Of a stretch of DNA of 64,000 bases, positions 36,595-45,284 are shown piece after piece (positions within the stretch are counted from its first letter, which is position 1; each line of letters opens with the position of its first letter). The DNA is from Microthrixaceae bacterium (GTDB taxonomy: Bacteria > Actinomycetota > Acidimicrobiia > Acidimicrobiales > Iamiaceae): the NCBI GenBank assembly GCA_016702505.1, contig JADJDU010000030.1:1-64000 (forward strand), read 5' to 3'. A model generated the notes under the pieces. The model saw only the letters and a list, made by a program, of their open reading frames with translations. It made no database searches and was not told the origin of the DNA. A program made the position numbers and the translations under genes.

Positions 36595-36953
36595 GGGGTC
36601 TTCTCGTGGCGGGAGATGATCTTCTCCACCTCGGTGTTCAGACGCGCGGCCCGGGGCCAACCGGCGTAGTGGGCCAGGAAGACTACCAGTGTCCGCAGGT
36701 CGTCGGCATCGAGCTCACCTAGCTTCAGGGCGGCGTCCATCTGGAGCCCGGCCACGTCCTCCAGGCCACTGCCGGCTGCCATCCCGATCAGCACTAGGCG
36801 GCGGTCGCGCACCGACAGGTCGCCTTGGGCCCATACCTCACCGAACAGGTGGTCCACCGTGGCCACTTCAAACGGCTTGTCGGGCTCGATGTCCCAGCCG
36901 TACACCTGGCGCATCTGGTCCTTGCCGCGCTGGCGTGCTTCCTCAGTGGTCAT
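36591..36953 (-). CDS. Carboxymuconolactone decarboxylase-family protein
   Basis: A 120-residue, all-helical AhpD-like/CMD-fold protein: 'GKDQMRQVYGWDIE', 'DHLFGEVWAQGDLSVRDRRL' and 'LRTLVVFLAHYAGWPRAARL'. The CxxC redox pair of AhpD is absent and the CMD-type His near 'LAHYAGWP' is present, so it is closer to decarboxylase-like members. An equivalent gene (Rv0771) sits in the M. tuberculosis cyp51 region. It overlaps both neighbours by 4 nt. Confidence 0.82.
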   Translation of the reverse strand: MTTEEARQRGKDQMRQVYGWDIEPDKPFEVATVDHLFGEVWAQGDLSVRDRRLVLIGMAAGSGLEDVAGLQMDAALKLGELDADDLRTLVVFLAHYAGWPRAARLNTEVEKIISRHEKTP

Positions 36954-37852
36954 CGGTCTACCTCGGGGTCCGGATCTCGGTCGGAGACAGAGGGCGGGTG
37001 TTCTATACCGAGCGCGCTGGCCAGGCGCTCGACGGCCAGATGGGCGACGGCCATGTCCAAGCCCAGGCTCTCACCCAGGTCGATGGCCAGGCCTAGATCC
37101 TTCTCACCCAGACCACACGTGTGCACGAAGATGTCGTGTAGCCCGTCGTCGGGGGAGAGGGGAGCGGCGGTGGGGCGCAACATGACCGACCCGGGGCCGC
37201 CCGTGATCCGGTCGGAGTGTCGTACCACCTCGCCCAGCAAGGCCAGGTCGACCCCAGCGGCCTCGGCCAGCCGGGAGGCTTCGCCCACGGCGGCGAAGGA
37301 GGCGAAGGTGATCAGGTTGCGGGCCAGCTTGGCCCGGGTCCCGGCCCCGACCGGACCGAGGTGGGCGACGAGGGTGCCGAGGCGCTCCAACGGACCGCGG
37401 GCCAGGGCCACGGCTTCGTCGCTTCCCCCCACCATCAGCGCCAGGGTGCCGTCGTGGGCCCCGATGGCTCCTCCGCTGACGGGAGCGTCGACTACGTGGA
37501 CCCGCTGGGCCGTCGCGATCTCGGCCAGACGGGCCGGGGTGTCGGCTTCCACGGTGGAGTGGATGACGACGACGGTGCCCGCTCTTGCCGTGGACAATAT
37601 GCCGTCGGGTCCGCACATGACGTCATGTACCTGGGCGTCGTCTCTGACCATCACCGATATGACCAGGGCGTGCTCAGCGAGGGCGGCGGGACTGGAGGCG
37701 ACGGTGGCACCCTTGCGGGCGAATCGCTCGGTTGCCTCGGGCACCACGTCGTACACGGTGAGTCCGCCCGGCCAGTCGCTCAGCCGACGGGCCATCGGGC
37801 CGCCGATCTGGCCCAGCCCGATGAATCCGACCGGCGGCTGTCCGGTGGTCAT
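36950..37852 (-). CDS. Beta-hydroxyacid dehydrogenase (3-hydroxyisobutyrate dehydrogenase family)
   Basis: NAD(P)-dependent oxidation of a beta-hydroxyacid is expected. The ATG at 37852 gives 300 residues. The Rossmann motif is 'VGFIGLGQIGGPMARRL', the substrate motif 'VDAPVSGGAIGAHDGTLALM', and the catalytic Lys region 'GAGTRAKLARNLITFASFAA'. It overlaps the upstream SDR stop (ATGA). It corresponds in place to Rv0770 of the mycobacterial cyp51 region. Confidence 0.86.
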   Translation of the reverse strand: MTTGQPPVGFIGLGQIGGPMARRLSDWPGGLTVYDVVPEATERFARKGATVASSPAALAEHALVISVMVRDDAQVHDVMCGPDGILSTARAGTVVVIHSTVEADTPARLAEIATAQRVHVVDAPVSGGAIGAHDGTLALMVGGSDEAVALARGPLERLGTLVAHLGPVGAGTRAKLARNLITFASFAAVGEASRLAEAAGVDLALLGEVVRHSDRITGGPGSVMLRPTAAPLSPDDGLHDIFVHTCGLGEKDLGLAIDLGESLGLDMAVAHLAVERLASALGIEHPPSVSDRDPDPEVDR

Positions 37853-38604
37853 GAGCGGAAGATCTGGCCGCCGTCCACGGCCAGGATCTGGCCGGTGACC
37901 CAAGCGGCGTCGTCTGACAGCAAGAACAGGCAGGCCCCCACCATGTCGCCGGGGGTGCCGGGGCGTTTGATGGCCAGGTCCTTGACCAGGCTCTTGATCA
38001 TGCCCTCACCGACCTGGTTCCGGGTGGCCTCGGTGTCGGTCGGGCCGGGGGCGATGGCGTTCACCCGGATCCCCTGACCGCCCAGTTCGTGGGCGAGTTG
38101 TTGGGTGAGGCCGTTCACACCGACCTTGGCCAGCCCGTAGAACCCCGAGTAGAGCCAGGCCGCGGTGGAGGACTGGTTGACGATGGCACCGCCTCCTCGC
38201 TGGGCCATGTGGGGATAACAGGCGCGGGTGCACAGCAGAGCACCGTTCATGTTCACGCCCATGAACTGCTGGTAGTAGTCCCAGTCCACGCTGATGAGCA
38301 GGTCGAACTGCATGGTGCCGTAGATGGCGGCGTTGTTGACCAACAAGTCGATGCCGCCGAACCGGTCGACGGTGGCCGAGGCCAGGGCCAGGGTGGACGC
38401 CTCGTCGCCGACGTCGACCTTCACGAACTCGGCGGTTCCACCACCGGCCGCAGTGATGTCGGCGGCGGTGGCTCGGCCCTTGTCCTCGTCGAGGTCGGCG
38501 ACCACCACCGATGCTCCCTCGGCGGCCAGCGCTCGGGCGTAGGCCTCACCGATTCCTCCGGCGGCACCGGTGACGATCGCCACCTTCCCGTCGAACCTGT
38601 TCAT
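37849..38604 (-). CDS. Short-chain dehydrogenase/reductase
   Basis: A classical SDR of 251 residues with the NAD-binding 'VTGAAGGIGEAYARAL' and 'LVNNAAIYG'. The catalytic Ser is in 'IVNQSSTAAW', the YxxxK in 'SGFYGLAKVGV', and the C-terminus is 'AWVTGQILAVDGGQIFRS'. The substrate is unknown, probably an alcohol or hydroxysteroid. It matches the position of Rv0769. A 100-nt gap with a GCGGCTAGCCGC palindrome separates it from the aldehyde dehydrogenase gene. Confidence 0.88.
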   Translation of the reverse strand: MNRFDGKVAIVTGAAGGIGEAYARALAAEGASVVVADLDEDKGRATAADITAAGGGTAEFVKVDVGDEASTLALASATVDRFGGIDLLVNNAAIYGTMQFDLLISVDWDYYQQFMGVNMNGALLCTRACYPHMAQRGGGAIVNQSSTAAWLYSGFYGLAKVGVNGLTQQLAHELGGQGIRVNAIAPGPTDTEATRNQVGEGMIKSLVKDLAIKRPGTPGDMVGACLFLLSDDAAWVTGQILAVDGGQIFRS

Positions 38605-38705
38605 GTCTGGTCTCGTTTCGCTTCGTTGGTAGATGGTGTCACTTGGCTAGCGGGTTGCGGCTAGCCGCTAGCGGCTGTTGGGGTTCGGTGGATCTGGCGT
38701 TGGGC

Positions 38706-40184
38706 TCAGGCCGGGGTGGCGACGGACTTGGTTTCGAGGTACTCCTCGAACCCGGCCACACCCATCTCCCGTCCGATGCCCGAGGCCTTGTAGCCTCCGA
38801 AGGGAACGTCGCCGCCGTACCAGACGCCGCCGTTCACGCTCATGGTCCCGGTTCGGACCCGACGGGCCACCGCCCAGGCCCGGTCGATGTCGGCGCTGTG
38901 GACCGCTCCCGAGAGGCCGTAGGGCGAGTCGTTGGCGATGCGCACTGCGTCGTCGTCGCCGTCGTGGCTGATGACGGTGAGCACCGGGCCGAAGATCTCC
39001 TCACGGGCCACGCGGGCGGTGTTGTCGAGCCCGGTGATCAGAGTCGGCTCGACGAAGAACCCTCGGTCTCGGCCAGCCGGTCGACCGCCACCGACCGCGA
39101 ACGTTCCGCCTTCGTCCTGGGCCAGTCGCAGGTAGTCCTCGACTCGGTCGCGTTGGCGGGCCGAGATCAGTGGCCCGCAGATGGTGCCGGGGTCGTTCGG
39201 GTCTCCGGCCCCCAACGCGGCCATGGTGGCGGCCGCCGCCTCCACTACCTCGTCATGGCGGGCCCGAGGCACCAGGAGTCTGGTGGTGATGGCACAGCCC
39301 TGCCCGGCGTGGGTGCAGGCGGTGAAGGCGGCGAGGCTGGCTGCCGATGCGATGTCGGCATCGTCGAGGATGATGAACGCCGACTTGCCACCCAACTCGA
39401 GGAACACCCGCTTCAGGGTCTCGGAGGCCGCGGCCATGACCTTGCGCCCGGTAGCTGTGGAGCCGGTGAAGGAGACCAGGTCGACGCGGGGGTCAGACGA
39501 CAACATGGCGCCCAGGGCGTGGTCCGACGAGTTGACCACGTTGAGAACGCCAGGCGGGATGTCGGTCTCGGTGGCGGCCAGGTGGGCCAACGCGGCGGCC
39601 GCCCAGGGCGTGTCGGGCGCCGGCTTGAGGATCACGGTGCAGCCGGCGGCCAAGGCCGGGCCGACCTTGGCCAGGTTGATCTGGTGGGGGAAGTTCCAGG
39701 GCGTGACGGCACCGACGACCCCGGCGGGTTCGCGCAGTACCCAGCGGTGGCTGGGAACCCCGGCGGGGCTGGCCACACCCAGGTCCTGGCTCCAGCCCTC
39801 GTAGTTCTCGGCCAGATCGGCGATGTAGCCGAGGTCTTCGACCGGTGAGTCGAGCTGGGCCAGGGTGGTCAGGAAGCGAGGTGCGCCAACCTCGGCGATG
39901 GTCAGCTCCCGCAGTTCTTCGCTGTGGTTGAGCATCGCTTCTTTGAGCTGTCGCAGGCAGCGGGCCCTGAAGGCAACGTCGGTGGTCCACCCCTCGACGT
40001 CGTCGTCGAAGGCTCGCCGGGCGGCGGCGATGGCAGCGTCCACGTCGGCGACGGTGGCATCGGCAGCCACACCGAGCACGTCCTCGGTAGCGGGGTTGAG
40101 CGTCTCGAAGGTTGCGCCGTTCGACGAGGCAACCAGGCGGCCGTCGATGAGGTTGCGGTCGAGACCGTCGCGCAGGTCGCTCAC
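38706..40184 (-). CDS. Aldehyde dehydrogenase
   Basis: NAD(P)-dependent oxidation of aldehydes to acids. The GTG at 40184 gives 492 residues and overlaps the SnoaL-like stop (GTGA). Motifs are 'VTPWNFPHQINLAKVGPALA', 'SFTGSTATGRKVM', 'LELGGKSAFIILDDADI' with the general-base Glu, and 'CTHAGQGCAITTR' with the catalytic Cys. It corresponds to aldA (Rv0768) in the mycobacterial locus. It is a likely partner for the alcohols made by the P450s and SDRs. Confidence 0.92.
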   Translation of the reverse strand: MSDLRDGLDRNLIDGRLVASSNGATFETLNPATEDVLGVAADATVADVDAAIAAARRAFDDDVEGWTTDVAFRARCLRQLKEAMLNHSEELRELTIAEVGAPRFLTTLAQLDSPVEDLGYIADLAENYEGWSQDLGVASPAGVPSHRWVLREPAGVVGAVTPWNFPHQINLAKVGPALAAGCTVILKPAPDTPWAAAALAHLAATETDIPPGVLNVVNSSDHALGAMLSSDPRVDLVSFTGSTATGRKVMAAASETLKRVFLELGGKSAFIILDDADIASAASLAAFTACTHAGQGCAITTRLLVPRARHDEVVEAAAATMAALGAGDPNDPGTICGPLISARQRDRVEDYLRLAQDEGGTFAVGGGRPAGRDRGFFVEPTLITGLDNTARVAREEIFGPVLTVISHDGDDDAVRIANDSPYGLSGAVHSADIDRAWAVARRVRTGTMSVNGGVWYGGDVPFGGYKASGIGREMGVAGFEEYLETKSVATPA

Positions 40185-40744
40185 GACGGCATCTCCCACA
40201 GGCCGACCGGGGTGTCGGCCAGCTTGTAGTGGCCGGGAAGTTGTCCGGGCCGAAGCGAGCGTTCCATCCGGGCGGTCATCCCGTCGGAGAGGGTGCCGTC
40301 GGTCATCATCTCCATGAACAGCGATGCCGCGTTGCCGAAGTCGAACCAGTCCCGCTGCCACGCCCATTGGAAGTCGCCGCCGTAGAGGAACCAGCTTCCC
40401 CCGATCCCGGCCACCTCGTAGGTGCCGCCGTCGGGTCGCTTCGCATCGGCGACCTGACGCCAAAATCCGACCACCATTGCCTTCTTCTCGTCGATGAGGA
40501 TGTGCTCGTAGGGGTACTGCCAGCCATCGAGGCCACCCATCTCCAACCCGAGGGCTACATCGCGGATCTCGTCGCGACCGACGGCCATGAAGTTCTCCTT
40601 GGCGCCGTAGTTCCAGCCGTAGGTGGCGTCCTCGCGGTACATGAGGGCCATCGATTCCCAGTTGCCGGCGGCTTCGGCGTCACGGTTGGCTTGGAGCCAA
40701 CGCTCCACCATCTCTTCCATCTCGGCACGGGGGTAGGCGGTCAT
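40181..40744 (-). CDS. SnoaL/NTF2-like protein
   Basis: The 187-residue product has an NTF2-like cone fold, similar to ketosteroid isomerase relatives: 'ERWLQANRDAEAAGNWESMA', 'LMYREDATYGWNYGAKENFM' and 'GRDEIRDVALG'. The mycobacterial locus has such a protein at the same place (Rv0760c). It might bind or isomerise a steroid-like intermediate; catalytic residues cannot be confirmed by eye. The ATG at 40744 was chosen because upstream codons are low complexity. Confidence 0.78.
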   Translation of the reverse strand: MTAYPRAEMEEMVERWLQANRDAEAAGNWESMALMYREDATYGWNYGAKENFMAVGRDEIRDVALGLEMGGLDGWQYPYEHILIDEKKAMVVGFWRQVADAKRPDGGTYEVAGIGGSWFLYGGDFQWAWQRDWFDFGNAASLFMEMMTDGTLSDGMTARMERSLRPGQLPGHYKLADTPVGLWEMPS

Positions 40745-40820
40745 CTGGCTCTCAGCTCCTGGTCGGGTTGGGGGTTGGTGGGCGTGGGTCTGGTGTTGGC
40801 GGGTGTGGTGCCGGTGTTCG

Positions 40821-42473
40821 TCACTCGTCGTCGACGATGGACAGGGCATGGGTGGGGCAGTAGCGGACCGCGGCCTCGGCTCGTTCCCGGGCGTCATTGC
40901 GGGGCCGCTGGTCGAGGATGGTCAGCTCACCCTTCTTGGACACCGCAAACAGGCTGGGCGCTTCGTTCTCGCACACGGCGTGGCCTTGGCACAGGTCGCG
41001 GTCGACCACGATGCGCCAACCTTCGGTGCGGGTGGAGGGAGCGTCATCGGCATGGACGCCGAATTCGTGGTGCTGGTCGGCCGGTACCTCCGACGATGAG
41101 GAGTCCCGACGGTGGAAGTTGGCGAGGCAGGGCTGCGCCAACTGCACCACCATCTTGGAGTGGTCGTTGTGGTAGCTGTCGAGGGGTTGCGCGGCCTCGA
41201 ATGTCCAGTCCTTGAGCAGCACCGAGAAGATGGCCTTGAGCTGCATCATGGCGAAGGCGGCCCCGACGCAGCGGTGGCGGCCAGCGCCGAAGGGGATCCA
41301 GTTCCACGGGTTGGCCAGGTCGGCGCCCGGGTCCTCGAGGTAGCGGCCGGGTCGGAACACCTCGGGGTCACCGAAGGCTTCGGGTAGCCGGTTGGAGATG
41401 GCGGGACTGGCCGCCACCATCTTTCCGGCGGGTATGCGGTATCCGCCGACCTCGACGTCGACGCTGGCCACCCGCATCAACAAGATCAACGGCGGATGGA
41501 GGCGCAGGGCCTCCTTGATCGCGCTCTCCAGGCGTGGCATCTCCCGCAACGCCTGGTAGCTGACCTCGGCCCCGTCGGCGTAGAGCTCGTCCAGTTCGGC
41601 CACCACCGCGGCCATCTCTTCGGGGTGACGCAACAGCTCGATGAGGGTCCAAGCCGCGGTGCCCGACGTGGTGTGGTGGCCGGCGAACATCATCGAGATG
41701 AACATGCCGGTGATGCTGTCGGCATCGAATCGGAGCTGGCCTTCCTCGTCCTTGAGCGAGATCAAGACGTCGAGCAGATCACGGTCATCGCCCTCCACGG
41801 GACCGGCGTCGGCCCGGCGGTCCATGATGTCCTGGACCAGCTCGACCAGCCCGAGGCGGGCGGCGTCACGGGCACGGAAGCTGGGGATGTCGGCGTAGGG
41901 GTCGACGAAGGCGATGGCGTCGGTGCCTTGTTCGAGGTCGTGGTAAAGCTCGGCGAAGCGCCGGTCCAGATCGAGTCGGAACTTGCGCCCGATCAGACAC
42001 GACGACGACGTGTAGATGGTCAGCTCGGCGAACCAGTCGAGCAGGTCGATCTGGCCTTGGTCGTCCCACTGGGCGACCATCTCGTCCACCTCGCGCTGGA
42101 TGGTCTCGGCATGGCCACGCATGAACTTGTCGCGCAGAGCCATGTTGTGGAGCTGTTCACGGCGCCGTTCGGGGGAGGCGTCGAACACCACGCCTTCGCC
42201 GAACACCGGCTTCATGAACGGGTAGGCGGCTGCCTGATCCAGTTCGTCGTCTGAAGCCCGGAAGAACACCTCGTTGGCCTCCGCACCTGACAGGAGCACC
42301 AGCTCCTTGTCGGCCAGGCGGAACTGGCCGACGTCTCCGCATTCGTCTCGCACCCGTTGCATCAGGGCGATGGGATCGGTGCGCAACTCGTCGAGGTGGC
42401 CGGTGTCGCCGGTCCCGCCCGACACCCAAGGTGGTTCGGGTAGGGGCAGTGGGGTGGTATCGGTGGCGGTCAT
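40821..42473 (-). CDS. cyp51: CYP51-type cytochrome P450 fused to a 3Fe-4S ferredoxin
   Basis: CYP51 removes the 14-alpha-methyl group of sterols. The 550-residue protein has a P450 domain (about 1-460) with the CYP51 B-C signature 'AYPFMKPVFGEGVVFDA' and 'LHNMALRDKFMRGHAETI', I helix 'MMFAGHHTTSGTAAW', ExxR in 'IKEALRLHPP', and heme loop 'FGAGRHRCVGAAFA'. After a linker comes a ferredoxin domain (about 487-550): 'IVVDRDLCQGHAVCENEAP' and 'VRYCPTHALSIVDD', a three-Cys pattern for a 3Fe-4S cluster. In M. tuberculosis the two parts are separate genes (Rv0764c, Rv0763c); a fused form is known from Methylococcus. The ATG overlaps the SDR stop. Confidence 0.92.
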   Translation of the reverse strand: MTATDTTPLPLPEPPWVSGGTGDTGHLDELRTDPIALMQRVRDECGDVGQFRLADKELVLLSGAEANEVFFRASDDELDQAAAYPFMKPVFGEGVVFDASPERRREQLHNMALRDKFMRGHAETIQREVDEMVAQWDDQGQIDLLDWFAELTIYTSSSCLIGRKFRLDLDRRFAELYHDLEQGTDAIAFVDPYADIPSFRARDAARLGLVELVQDIMDRRADAGPVEGDDRDLLDVLISLKDEEGQLRFDADSITGMFISMMFAGHHTTSGTAAWTLIELLRHPEEMAAVVAELDELYADGAEVSYQALREMPRLESAIKEALRLHPPLILLMRVASVDVEVGGYRIPAGKMVAASPAISNRLPEAFGDPEVFRPGRYLEDPGADLANPWNWIPFGAGRHRCVGAAFAMMQLKAIFSVLLKDWTFEAAQPLDSYHNDHSKMVVQLAQPCLANFHRRDSSSSEVPADQHHEFGVHADDAPSTRTEGWRIVVDRDLCQGHAVCENEAPSLFAVSKKGELTILDQRPRNDARERAEAAVRYCPTHALSIVDDE

Positions 42474-43261
42474 GTCAGGAGGCTCCGTTGCGGGGTGACT
42501 GGTGCTTCGGGTTGCACCTCGATCAGGGTCAGGTGACTTCCCTTGGGGGCCGACACCATGGCGACGATGGCGGCGGCCACATGGTCGGGAAGGAGCGCGC
42601 CGTGGTGGCGCAGGTGGCCCCACAACGTCCAGAACGGCAGGACCCGGTTGATGGTCTCCTCGCTCCAGGTGGTGCCCTGCTCGGTGCTGGCGGGGCCGGG
42701 GCGAACCATCCCGACCCGCACGCCCGAACCTTCCAGTTCCATCTGCATGGCCCGGGCCAGGCCCTCCAGGCCGGACTTGGCGGCGACGTAGGCGGCCATG
42801 TGGGTGCGCTGCCGTACGACCACGTCGGAGGTGACGAACACGATGTCGCCGTGACCTCGGGTGCGCATGTCGGGTCCGAGGCGGCTGACGAGACGCTGCG
42901 CTCCGAGGAGGTTGACGTGAACCGACTGGGCGAAGGCGTCGGGGTCGGCGTCGAGGGCGGTCATGGGCACCACCTCGCCGGCGTTGCAGATCAACAGGTC
43001 CGGTGGCCCGAGCACGTCGGCCTTGTCGGCGAAGGCGTCGATGGAGTCGGGGTCGGACAGATCGAGGGTGAGGGCCTTGGCCTCGCCTCCCTCGTGGGTG
43101 ATCTCCTCGGCAAGGGCGTGGAGGCGTTCGGCTCGTCGGGCCGCCACGACCACCGGGTGGCCCGCCGCGGCCAGGGCCCGGGCGGTGGCGGCACCGATGC
43201 CAGAGGAGGCACCGGTGACCACCGCGGGCCGGCGCTCGGGATGGGGGTCGAAGCGGGGCAT
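42470..43261 (-). CDS. Short-chain dehydrogenase/reductase (cyp51-locus type)
   Basis: A 263-residue SDR with 'VVTGASSGIGAATARALAAA', 'DLLICNAGEVVPM', the Ser region 'IVFVTSDVVVRQR' and YxxxK in 'MAAYVAAKSGLEGLARAMQM'. The extended C-terminus 'VLPFWTLWGHLRHHGALLP' is family-specific. It lies between the two P450 genes, as Rv0765c does, overlapping the upstream P450 stop by 1 nt and the cyp51 start by 4 nt. It is a candidate 3-hydroxysteroid or alcohol dehydrogenase. Confidence 0.88.
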   Translation of the reverse strand: MPRFDPHPERRPAVVTGASSGIGAATARALAAAGHPVVVAARRAERLHALAEEITHEGGEAKALTLDLSDPDSIDAFADKADVLGPPDLLICNAGEVVPMTALDADPDAFAQSVHVNLLGAQRLVSRLGPDMRTRGHGDIVFVTSDVVVRQRTHMAAYVAAKSGLEGLARAMQMELEGSGVRVGMVRPGPASTEQGTTWSEETINRVLPFWTLWGHLRHHGALLPDHVAAAIVAMVSAPKGSHLTLIEVQPEAPVTPQRSLLT

Positions 43262-44460
43262 CAGCGGGTGACCACCGTGGTGGGCAACGACTCGAACCCA
43301 CGGACGTTGACCGAGTGGACCCGCCGCGTGCCGGCCGGATCGATGTCGTAGGTGGAGACCCGCTTGACCAGTTCTTCGAGCACCACCCTGGTTTCGAGGC
43401 GGGCCAGTGAGGCGCCCATGCAGAAGTGGCGGCCGACGCCGAAACTGGCGATGCCGTCCTTGTCCCGGTCGATGTCGAAGCGGTCGGGATCGGGGAAGTA
43501 ACGCTCGTCTCGGTTCGCTGATCCGGCCAGTAGCAGCACCCGGTCCCCGGCGGGGATCACCTGGCCGTGCAGCTCGACGTCGCTGGTTGTGACTCGGGCC
43601 AGCATCTGGCTGGAGGTGTCGTAGCGCAGCGTCTCCTCGGCCCAGTCCGCCACCCGGGAGATGTCGGCGAACGGTTTGGCCCGCTCGTCGGGGTGGACCC
43701 AACCCCAATACCAGGCGTGGGCCAACAACTTGGTGGTGGTCTCGTTTCCGGCCACCACCATGAGGAACAAGAAGCTGGTGATCTCGTTGTCGGTGAGGCG
43801 ATCGCCTTCGATCTCCGCCGCGCACAGGGCCGACACCAGGTCGTCTCCGGGGCGGGCTCGCCGGTCGGCGATCAAATCGGCGTAGTAGACGACGAGGCTC
43901 AGGGCCGCCTCGATGCCCGACGGCGGTACGTCGGTCACGCCTTCTTCGCGGTGGACCAGCAGGTCTGACAGACGTCGCAGTTCGGCCCGGTCCGATTCCG
44001 GGACCCCGAGCATCTCCGAGATCACGTCCATCGGCACCTTGCCGGCTAGGTCGGCCACGAAGTCGAACGTGCCGGACTCCAGTGCCGGTTCCAGGTGGTT
44101 GATCGTCAGGGCCCTGATCCCGTCTTCAATCTCGGCCACCCGTCTGGGGGTGAACCCCCGTGACACCAGGCCGCGCATACGGCCGTGCTGGGGTGGGTCC
44201 ATGGCCAGGAACGACATGGTGCGGTGGGCGTTGGGCCCCGACGCCGCCGGATCGATGGACACACCCTGGGCGCTGGAGAAGCGGTCCGAATCCCGGAAGG
44301 CCGCCATGACGTCGTCGTAGCGAGACAGCGCCCAGAAGCCTCGTTCGTCGTTGCGGTAGACGGGAGACTCGTCTCGCATGCGACGGTAGGTGGGGTACGG
44401 GTCCTCGTGGATGGCGTAGGAGTACGGGTCATAGACGAGCGGTTCGCTGGTGACGGTCAT
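43261..44460 (-). CDS. Cytochrome P450 (position of CYP123)
   Basis: A 399-residue soluble class I P450. Motifs are 'MDPPQHGRMRGLVSRGFTP' (C helix), 'FLMVVAGNETTTKLLAHAW' (I helix), ExxR in 'WAEETLRYDTSSQ' and heme loop 'FGVGRHFCMGASLARLE'. In M. tuberculosis the P450 at this place is CYP123 (Rv0766c); whether this is a true orthologue cannot be decided by eye. It probably uses the ferredoxin fused to CYP51 or another redox partner. It starts 37 nt after the TetR gene. Confidence 0.88.
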   Translation of the reverse strand: MTVTSEPLVYDPYSYAIHEDPYPTYRRMRDESPVYRNDERGFWALSRYDDVMAAFRDSDRFSSAQGVSIDPAASGPNAHRTMSFLAMDPPQHGRMRGLVSRGFTPRRVAEIEDGIRALTINHLEPALESGTFDFVADLAGKVPMDVISEMLGVPESDRAELRRLSDLLVHREEGVTDVPPSGIEAALSLVVYYADLIADRRARPGDDLVSALCAAEIEGDRLTDNEITSFLFLMVVAGNETTTKLLAHAWYWGWVHPDERAKPFADISRVADWAEETLRYDTSSQMLARVTTSDVELHGQVIPAGDRVLLLAGSANRDERYFPDPDRFDIDRDKDGIASFGVGRHFCMGASLARLETRVVLEELVKRVSTYDIDPAGTRRVHSVNVRGFESLPTTVVTR

Positions 44461-44497
44461 GGTTCTCCGGCGCAGGGGGTCAGGTGGGGTACGGCGG

Positions 44498-45094
44498 TCA
44501 AGTGAGGACGAGTCGGGCCACGTCGGCCAGCAGGGCTGGTACCGCGTCGTAGGCGAGATGTCCGGTCCCGGCTTGGAGCAGGGCACCGCTGGTGGCCAGC
44601 AGCAGGGTTTGCACGGCCAACGGATCGGCATCGGTACCCAGCGCTTCGACCAGGCGACGATGGGTCTCGGTACCGATCCGAAGCCGCAGATCTCTTACCT
44701 CGGGGTCGTTGGCCAGCAGCGCCACCGTGCAGGCCGCCGCCAGTTCGGGCTCGTCGGCCACCATGGCGAACTCGCCCAGCACCGATGCTGCCCGCGACGC
44801 CGGGGAGCCAGGCGTGGTGATGCCGTCGTGGTGACCGGCATCCTCAGTCGAGCGATCTCGGGAGTATCGGCGCCAGAACACTTCGGCCACAAGGTGTTCC
44901 TTGGACCCGAAGTAGGTGTACGCCGTGGCCGGGGCGACGCCTGCACGTCGAGCGACACCCCTCACGGTGAGAGCGTCGTAGCCGACCTCGGTCAGCTCGG
45001 TGAGCGCGGCATCGAGCAGCAGGCTGACGGTCCGTGCTTGACGCCCCGACAGGTGACGCCGGGGAGAGACGGTCTGCTCAGCCAACCTGGACAC
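44498..45094 (-). CDS. TetR-family repressor of the cyp51-type operon
   Basis: A 198-residue TetR regulator. Its HTH is 'LTVRGVARRAGVAPATAYTY' followed by 'FGSKEHLVAEVFWRRY', and the ligand domain is helical. The GTG start lies 6 nt downstream of a TAGTCT -10 box, so translation is probably leaderless. A perfect palindrome (CTGGACacaaGTCCAG) covers the start codon, which suggests tight autoregulation. As the first gene of the ten-gene minus-strand operon, it would control itself and the P450 genes. It matches Rv0767c in position. Confidence 0.88.
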   Translation of the reverse strand: MSRLAEQTVSPRRHLSGRQARTVSLLLDAALTELTEVGYDALTVRGVARRAGVAPATAYTYFGSKEHLVAEVFWRRYSRDRSTEDAGHHDGITTPGSPASRAASVLGEFAMVADEPELAAACTVALLANDPEVRDLRLRIGTETHRRLVEALGTDADPLAVQTLLLATSGALLQAGTGHLAYDAVPALLADVARLVLT

Positions 45095-45102
45095 AAGTCC
45101 AG
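45087..45102 (-). promoter_or_regulatory. TetR operator palindrome
   Basis: CTGGACacaaGTCCAG has 6-bp perfect arms and lies across the tetR start. A related half, GTCCAA, lies 8 nt further at 45109-45114. Confidence 0.65.
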
Positions 45103-45106
45103 ACTA
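45101..45106 (-). promoter_or_regulatory. -10 box of tetR
   Basis: TAGTCT on the minus strand is 6 nt from the GTG start and overlaps the operator edge. Confidence 0.45.
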
Positions 45107-45253
45107 TTGTCCAAATTGTGACCGAGGTCAACCCCGTGAGCAAGCAGGGTGTCGTGGTGAACACGAAAACGATGCAGCACTTGATGCGCCGTCACGATGT
45201 GGAGGTCGCAAGGTCACGACCCTACGGTCATGCCGTCCAGGACGAGCCGCTAT

Positions 45254-45277
45254 CCTTACGTCGATCCCAAGGTAAGG
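45254..45277 (+). promoter_or_regulatory. Inverted repeat before vapB, candidate autoregulatory site
   Basis: CCTTAC (45254-45259) and GTAAGG (45272-45277) are perfect inverted repeats 12 nt apart. The right arm overlaps the AAGGAGG ribosome binding site and the left arm overlaps a TATCCT -10 box (45251-45256). Confidence 0.5.
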
Positions 45278-45284
45278 AGGACTC

